From contig NZ_CP023701.1 in the NCBI RefSeq assembly GCF_008704535.1, positions 5,684,001 to 5,748,000 of the forward strand: a stretch of 64,000 bases of DNA, given 5' to 3'. Both the position numbers and the translations under genes were made by a program. Positions 59,471 through 64,000 of this stretch are shown one piece after another. This DNA comes from Streptomyces subrutilus (GTDB lineage Bacteria; Actinomycetota; Actinomycetes; Streptomycetales; Streptomycetaceae). Under the pieces are notes generated by a model. That model was given only the letters and a program-made list of their open reading frames with translations, ran no database searches and was not told the origin of the DNA. Each line of letters begins with the position of its first letter. Positions within the stretch are counted from its first letter, which is position 1.

Positions 59471-59590
59471 ATGTCGCCCGTACTTGAACCGAACCCGCAG
59501 AACGGCCGCCGCAAGCTCGGCCTCGTCTTCGGCGCGATGATGCTGGTGACCGTGGTCATCGCGATCATCGCGACCATCGCCTCCCCCTGA
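59471..59590 (+). CDS. 39-aa transporter-associated membrane peptide (SGM_5486 type)
   Basis: A 39-residue protein: a hydrophilic N-terminus SPVLEPNPQNGRRKLG and one membrane helix LVFGAMMLVTVVIAIIATIA. It starts 5 bp after the MFS stop and so is co-transcribed. I recall a small Streptomyces family, SGM_5486 transporter-associated protein, of this length and position. A role in stabilising or regulating the transporter is inferred from context. A perfect 11-bp hairpin follows. Confidence 0.8.
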   Translation: MSPVLEPNPQNGRRKLGLVFGAMMLVTVVIAIIATIASP

Positions 59591-59598
59591 CACCGGGC

Positions 59599-59624
59599 GG
59601 GTGGTGGGGATAACCCCACCACCC
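59599..59624 (+). terminator. Hairpin after the MFS/39-aa peptide operon
   Basis: GGGTGGTGGGG (59599-59609) pairs perfectly with CCCCACCACCC (59614-59624); loop ATAA. Confidence 0.85.
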
Positions 59625-59739
59625 CTAGGGGGCAGGGCTCAGGGTGAAGTGGGGTGTGCCCCGGATGGGAAGCGCGCCGTCGGATCCATAGATTCGAAGG
59701 CAGCGAGAACGTCCCGCCCGCGCACCCACGGAGGCGGCC

Positions 59740-60006
59740 ATGTCGGCCCCCACGCACACCCGGCCCCTCCCGGCCGCCCCGCACTCCCGGCCGCTCCCGC
59801 CGCGCATCGCATCGGCGCGCCCGCGCGCGTCCCGTACCGGCGCCGACGCCCGGCTGCACTGGTGGGCCCTGGCCCTGCCCGCACTCGCCTTCGGCCTGCT
59901 CCTGCTGCTCCTCGCCGGGTCCGGCGAAGCCCGCGCCGCCTCCGGGGAGGGGGCCGGCCCGGGCCTGGTCCAGGTCGCGGAACAGCTCCTGCGCGCCGTC
60001 GGCTGA
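59740..60006 (+). CDS. Small membrane protein (88 aa), unknown
   Basis: An 88-residue protein: a Pro/Arg-rich N-terminus of about 40 residues, one hydrophobic helix (WWALALPALAFGLLLLLLAG), then a short Gly/Ala tail (GEARAASGEGAGPGLVQVAEQLLRAV). ATG is preceded by GGAGG six bases upstream. No family recognised. It lies between two hairpins and the SixA-type gene. Confidence 0.65.
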   Translation: MSAPTHTRPLPAAPHSRPLPPRIASARPRASRTGADARLHWWALALPALAFGLLLLLLAGSGEARAASGEGAGPGLVQVAEQLLRAVG

Positions 60007-60104
60007 CCCCCGCGCCCCCGTACGCGCCACACGCGCCCCGTAGCGGCCGGCCGGCCTCCCAACACCCTGCGCCCCGTGGCCCGTTTCGTGCGAAGCTGGG
60101 AGTC

Positions 60105-60626
60105 ATGAGCGCCGACACACCCCGCAGGATCGCCCTCCTCCGGCACGCCAAGGCCGACTGGCCCGAGGTGTCCGACCACGACCGGCCGCTGGCGGAGCGA
60201 GGCCGCAAGGACGCCCCGGCCGCCGGTCTGAAGCTGGCCGAGACCGGCATCGCCTTCGACCTGGCCCTCTGTTCCACCGCCGCCCGCACGCGCGAGACGT
60301 GGAAACTGGCCGTCCAAGAGCTGCCGCACCGGCCGAAGACCTCGTACGAGGAGCGGATCTACGACGCCTCGCTCGGCGAGCTGATCGCCCTGCTGAACGA
60401 AACCCCCGACGAGGTCTCCGACCTGCTCCTCATCGGCCACAACCCGGGCGTGCACGCCCTCGCCGACGCCCTCTCCGGCAGCGCCGAGGGCGACACCCTG
60501 GCCCGGATGACCCGTACGGGCTTCCCCACCGCGGCGCTGGCCGTCGTCTCCTTCACCGGCCCGTGGAAGACGCTGGAGCACGGGGTGGGCACGCTGGTCG
60601 ACTTCTGGACCCCCAAGGAACACTGA
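60105..60626 (+). CDS. SixA-type histidine phosphatase
   Basis: A 173-residue histidine-phosphatase superfamily protein. The catalytic motif is the LLRHAKADW at residues 10-18, a SixA-like RHxK rather than RHG. IGHNPGVHAL supplies the second conserved histidine. CSTAARTRETW and YEERIYDASLGELIALL match the SixA family of phosphohistidine phosphatases. ATG at 60105 follows a weak purine region. Its protein target in Streptomyces is unknown. Confidence 0.9.
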   Translation: MSADTPRRIALLRHAKADWPEVSDHDRPLAERGRKDAPAAGLKLAETGIAFDLALCSTAARTRETWKLAVQELPHRPKTSYEERIYDASLGELIALLNETPDEVSDLLLIGHNPGVHALADALSGSAEGDTLARMTRTGFPTAALAVVSFTGPWKTLEHGVGTLVDFWTPKEH

Positions 60627-60646
60627 CGTCGGAGGCCCGCGCGAAC

Positions 60647-60718
60647 ACGCATGGGGCCCCGGCGGGCGCGCTGCCCGCCGGGGCCCCATGCGTACGCGGT
60701 GCGCGCGCACCGCGTACG
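60647..60718. terminator. Two back-to-back hairpins between sixA-type gene and serB
   Basis: First stem: 60647-60667 with 60673-60693, perfect over 21 bp. Second stem: 60691-60702 with 60707-60718, perfect over 12 bp. They share 60691-60693, so the two hairpins can barely coexist. They lie between convergent genes and could serve one direction each. Confidence 0.85.
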
Positions 60719-60757
60719 GCCGTCCCGGTCCGCGGGGCGGGGCAGGACGGGTGCGGA

Positions 60758-61957
60758 TCAGGCCAGGTCGGCGGCCTCGATCTCCTCGCGGGTGATCCCG
60801 AGCAGGTACAGCACCGCATCGAGGAACGGCACGTTCACCGCGGTGTGCGCGGCCTCGCGGACCACCGGCTTGGCGTTGAAGGCCACGCCCAGCCCGGCCG
60901 CGTTCAGCATGTCCAGGTCGTTGGCGCCGTCCCCGATGGCCACGGTCTGCGACAGCGGCACGTCCGCCTCGGCCGCGAACCGGCGCAGCAGCCGGGCCTT
61001 GCCGGCCCGGTCCACGATCTCGCCCGTGACCCGCCCGGTCAGCTTCCCGTCGACGATCTCCAGCGTGTTGGCGGCGGCGAAGTCCAGCCCCAGCCGCTCC
61101 CGCAGGTCGTCCGTGACCTGGGTGAACCCGCCGGAGACCACGCCCACCTGGTAGCCGAGCCGCTTGAGCGTACGGATCAGGGTCCGGGCGCCGGGGGTCA
61201 GCTGCACCTCGGCGCGCACCTTGTCCACCACCGAGGCGTCCAGCCCGGCGAGCAGCGCCACCCGGGCGTGCAGCGACTGCTCGAAGTCGAGCTCGCCGCG
61301 CATGGCCCGCTCGGTGACCTCCGCGACCTCGGCCTCGCAGCCCGCGTGCGCCGCGAACAGCTCGATGACCTCGTCCTGGATCAGGGTGGAGTCCACGTCC
61401 ATGACGACGAGGCGCTGGGCCCGCCGGTGCAGCCCGGCCGAGACCACGGCCACGTCCACCCCGATGTGCGCCGCGGAGGTGGCCAGCGCGGTGCGCAGCG
61501 GCTCGGTCTCGGTGCCCGACACGGCGAACTCCACCGCGGTCACCGGGTACTTGGCGAGGCGGAAGATGCGGTCGATGTTGCCGCCGGTCGCGGTGATCCG
61601 GGCGGCGATCTGGGCCGTGGACTCGGCGGTGAGCGGGTGCCCGAGCACCGTGACGTGGGAACGCCCGCTGCCGCGCGGCCGGTTGTCGCCCGTGCCGGAG
61701 AGGATCTCGGCCTGGAGCTTGAGGGAGTCGGCCCAGCTGTGCACGGTGGCCCGCAGGTCGCCCTCGCTGCCGGCGACGGGCCTGGTGACGAGGGCGCACA
61801 GGACGATGCGGCCGCGGGTGACGACCTGCTCGATGTCGACCACGTCGACGGAGTAGGCGGCGAGGGTGTCGAACAGCCCGGCGGTGATCCCGGGACGGTC
61901 CTTGCCGAAGATCTTGACGAGGAGGGTGGGGACGTCGGAGGTCTGCGATGCGCTCAT
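60758..61957 (-). CDS. serB: Phosphoserine phosphatase SerB
   Basis: A 399-residue enzyme for the last step of serine synthesis. N-terminal ACT-type regulatory domains (about 1-165, TLLVKIFGKDRPGITAGLFDTLA and VTVLGHPLTAESTAQIAARIT) precede a HAD domain. The nucleophile Asp is in VMDVDSTLIQDE, the motif III region in VVSGGFTQVTDDL, and GDGANDLDMLNAAGLG carries the metal aspartates. The ACT pair suggests serine feedback. ATG at 61957 is chosen over the upstream in-frame ATG at 61984. Confidence 0.97.
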   Translation of the reverse strand: MSASQTSDVPTLLVKIFGKDRPGITAGLFDTLAAYSVDVVDIEQVVTRGRIVLCALVTRPVAGSEGDLRATVHSWADSLKLQAEILSGTGDNRPRGSGRSHVTVLGHPLTAESTAQIAARITATGGNIDRIFRLAKYPVTAVEFAVSGTETEPLRTALATSAAHIGVDVAVVSAGLHRRAQRLVVMDVDSTLIQDEVIELFAAHAGCEAEVAEVTERAMRGELDFEQSLHARVALLAGLDASVVDKVRAEVQLTPGARTLIRTLKRLGYQVGVVSGGFTQVTDDLRERLGLDFAAANTLEIVDGKLTGRVTGEIVDRAGKARLLRRFAAEADVPLSQTVAIGDGANDLDMLNAAGLGVAFNAKPVVREAAHTAVNVPFLDAVLYLLGITREEIEAADLA

Positions 61958-62310
61958 GGTGAGCTCACCGTATCTTCCCGGCACCCCCGGCAGGACCCCC
62001 GTCCCACTCCCTGAACGCGGCGCCGCACCCGATCGACCCCGGTTCCGGGGCCGCGCGCGCCCGGCGTCCCGGCCGCGGTCCGGCCGCGGGCCGTGCCGGC
62101 CCGTCGCCGAACGTGACGGCCGCGGGCGGGACGTCCCCTATCGCACGCTCCGGGAGGCTTTCGGCCGCCCCGGCGGCCGGGCGCGCGGACCCCGGTCCGG
62201 CCCGGATTCCCCATGTGGGCGCGGGCCTGAAATAGTTCCCCCCGGATGTTCGCCATACCTAGGCTCCCTGACGTCATGGGGGGTTCTCGGGGGACTTAAG
62301 TGGGGCTGGA
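61958..62310. other. Intergenic region before the FHA-ABC gene
   Basis: This 353-bp gap has no convincing gene. CCATACCTAGGCT near 62255-62267 contains a vegetative -10-like TAGGCT without a clear -35. Nothing else was found. Confidence 0.55.
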
Positions 62311-64000
62311 GTGCCGGAACTCGTACTGGAACTGAACGGAAGGACCTGGACGCTCGATCCGTCCAGGTCGTACTCGCTGGGGCGCGATCCCCAGGGGGAC
62401 GTGGTGATCGACGACGCCAGGGTCTCGTGGCGGCACGCCACGATCAGCTGGAACGGCCGCGGTTGGGGGATCGAGGACCACGGCAGCACCAACGGCACCT
62501 ACGTGCACGGCGCCCGGGTCCAGCTGGCCGAACTCGTGCCCGGCACCCCGGTCCACCTCGGAAACGCCACGGACGGGCCGCGACTGAACCCCGTCGCCCC
62601 CGTCGCCCCCGCGTACCAGGCGTCGGCCGCGCAGCAGGCGTACGCCCCGCAGCAGGCGGCCCCGGCCTACCAGGCCCCGGCCCCGCAGCAGCCGCAGCAG
62701 GCCCCGCAGCAGCCCTGGGATCAGCAGCACCAGCAGCACGCCCAGCCGCAGCACGCCCAGCCGCAGCACGGCCTTCCGCCGCAGGCGCCCGCCCAGCCGC
62801 AGGCCCACCTCCCGCACCAGCAGTCCGGCGGCCCCGGCGCGTCCGGCCCGGCGCAGGGGGCGGCTCCCGGCCACAGCGACCGCAGCCCGACGACGTTCCA
62901 CCAGCTCTCGCTGGGCAACGTCATGCGGATCGGCCGCGCCCTGGACAACGAACTGGTCGTCTCCGACCTCCAGGTCTCCCGCCACCACGCCGAGTTCCGC
63001 TCGATGCCCGGCGGCCGCTTCGAGATCCGTGACCTCGGCAGCCACAACGGCACCTACGTCAACGGCCAGCCGCTGGCCAAGTCCGGTACGGCGCTGCTCG
63101 GCCCGAACGACATCGTCGGCGTCGGCCACTCGACCTTCCGGATCGTGGGCGACCGGCTGGAGGAGTTCGTCGACACCGGCGAGGTCTCCTTCTCGGCCCG
63201 CCACCTCACCGTCACCGTCGACGGCGGCAAGCAGATCCTCAAGGACGTCACCTTCGGCGTGCCGGAGAAGTCGCTCATCGGCGTCATCGGCCCGTCCGGA
63301 TCCGGCAAGTCGACCCTGCTCAAGGCGCTGACCGGCTACCGGCCGGCCAACCAGGGCGACGTCCTCTACGACAACCGCAACCTCTACAAGCAGTTCGCGG
63401 AGCTGCGCCAGCGCATCGGCCTGGTCCCGCAGGACGACATCCTGCACAAGGAGCTGCGGGTCCGCACGGCCCTGAAGTACGCGGCCAAGCTCCGCTTCCC
63501 CGGCGACACCGCCGAGTCCGAGCGCGCCGCCCGCGTCGACGAGGTGCTGCGCGAGCTCAAGCTCGACATCCACAAGGACAAGAAGATCACCGCGCTCTCG
63601 GGCGGCCAGCGCAAGCGCGTGTCCGTGGCCCTGGAGCTGCTCACCAAGCCCTCGCTGATCTTCCTGGACGAGCCGACCTCCGGTCTCGACCCGGGCATGG
63701 ACCGCGACGTCATGCAGCTGCTGCGCGGCCTCGCCGACGACGGCCGCACGGTCCTCGTCGTCACCCACTCGGTCGCCGAGCTGGCCATCTGCGACAAGCT
63801 GCTGGTCATGGCCCCGGGTGGCTCGGTCGCGTACTTCGGCCCGCCGGACGAGGCGCTGAACTTCTTCGGCTACGGCACGTGGGCGGACGTCTTCTCGGCC
63901 TTCGAGAACTACCGCGACTACGACTGGGCCGGCCGCTGGAAGGGCTCGCAGCACTACCAGCTCTACGCCGCCGACATCGACGCCGTCGCCCCGCAGTCGG
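62311..64000 (+). CDS. FHA-domain ABC transporter (3' part cut by window edge)
   Basis: More than 563 residues visible, truncated by the window edge. There are two FHA domains that read phosphothreonine. The first spans about residues 1-80 (SLGRDPQGDVVIDDARVSWRH, NGTYVHG). The second is about 200-275 (MRIGRALDNELVVSDLQVSRHHAEF, NGTYVNG). Between them is a Gln/Pro/His-rich linker with QPQHAQPQH repeats. The ABC ATPase domain follows with Walker A GPSGSGKST (Lys333), signature LSGGQRKR and Walker B IFLDEPTSGLD. A membrane part probably follows beyond 64000. This fits the Rv1747-type exporter regulated by Ser/Thr protein kinases. GTG at 62311. Confidence 0.92.
   Translation, partial: MPELVLELNGRTWTLDPSRSYSLGRDPQGDVVIDDARVSWRHATISWNGRGWGIEDHGSTNGTYVHGARVQLAELVPGTPVHLGNATDGPRLNPVAPVAPAYQASAAQQAYAPQQAAPAYQAPAPQQPQQAPQQPWDQQHQQHAQPQHAQPQHGLPPQAPAQPQAHLPHQQSGGPGASGPAQGAAPGHSDRSPTTFHQLSLGNVMRIGRALDNELVVSDLQVSRHHAEFRSMPGGRFEIRDLGSHNGTYVNGQPLAKSGTALLGPNDIVGVGHSTFRIVGDRLEEFVDTGEVSFSARHLTVTVDGGKQILKDVTFGVPEKSLIGVIGPSGSGKSTLLKALTGYRPANQGDVLYDNRNLYKQFAELRQRIGLVPQDDILHKELRVRTALKYAAKLRFPGDTAESERAARVDEVLRELKLDIHKDKKITALSGGQRKRVSVALELLTKPSLIFLDEPTSGLDPGMDRDVMQLLRGLADDGRTVLVVTHSVAELAICDKLLVMAPGGSVAYFGPPDEALNFFGYGTWADVFSAFENYRDYDWAGRWKGSQHYQLYAADIDAVAPQS

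Overview
The window is chromosomal DNA of a Streptomyces or very close relative. The evidence is very high G+C with strong third-position GC bias, frequent GTG and TTG starts, many translationally coupled gene pairs (ATGA or GTGA overlaps), long GC-rich hairpins between convergent genes, and actinomycete-specific genes: a Gbn-type nucleoid protein, a DUF3099 protein, a LAETG sortase substrate and a 39-residue MFS-associated protein. From memory, the gene order resembles the core-chromosome stretch of S. coelicolor around SCO1808-SCO1860. I could not check this. I see no prophage, insertion sequence, CRISPR array, rRNA, tRNA or obvious biosynthetic cluster.

Layout. 1-10.3 kb: a TerD-family protein cut by the left edge, an aldehyde dehydrogenase divergent from an IclR regulator with an operator between them, an orphan class B penicillin-binding protein, a GNAT acetyltransferase, an orphan antitoxin-like protein, a FrnE-type DsbA protein, two convergent class-V aminotransferases and an amidohydrolase. 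10.4-21 kb: a LAETG surface protein, then a cobalamin block. cobD, cobQ, a chelatase I/D fusion, cobO and cobB are read leftward behind a clear B12 riboswitch. A CobE-CobC fusion gene and an oppositely oriented ZIP metal transporter follow. 21-30.5 kb: a PHO-box-controlled phosphate transporter with a small membrane partner, an alpha/beta hydrolase, an unknown 491-residue protein, a VOC protein, a membrane zinc peptidase, an ABC-F ATPase preceded by a tiny leader ORF, gbn and an enoyl-CoA hydratase.

30.7-33.1 kb: a five-gene Asp23/AmaP envelope-stress cluster. 33.2-37 kb: an atypical SDR, SURF1, a Cys-rich zinc protein, a DEDDh exonuclease with BRCT domain and a TetR regulator. 37-41.5 kb: a TetR-controlled four-gene catabolic-looking operon (acetoacetate-decarboxylase family, SDR and two paralogous amidohydrolase-2 proteins). 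This is the best candidate for an undescribed pathway. 41.6-44.4 kb: sterol-desaturase-like protein, lysoplasmalogenase-like protein and a zinc alcohol dehydrogenase.

44.4-64 kb: secreted subtilisin, a DUF485/acetate-symporter pair, moaA, small membrane proteins, tyrS, a TldD/TldE pair, fabG-fabI, a secreted protein, a GntR/MFS/39-residue-peptide module with palindromic operator, a SixA-type phosphatase, serB, and the start of an FHA-ABC transporter that runs off the right edge.

Most of the window is housekeeping. The regulatory elements (riboswitch, PHO box, IclR, TetR and GntR operators) are unusually easy to read. The points of novelty lie in operon architecture and small or atypical proteins rather than in an acquired island.
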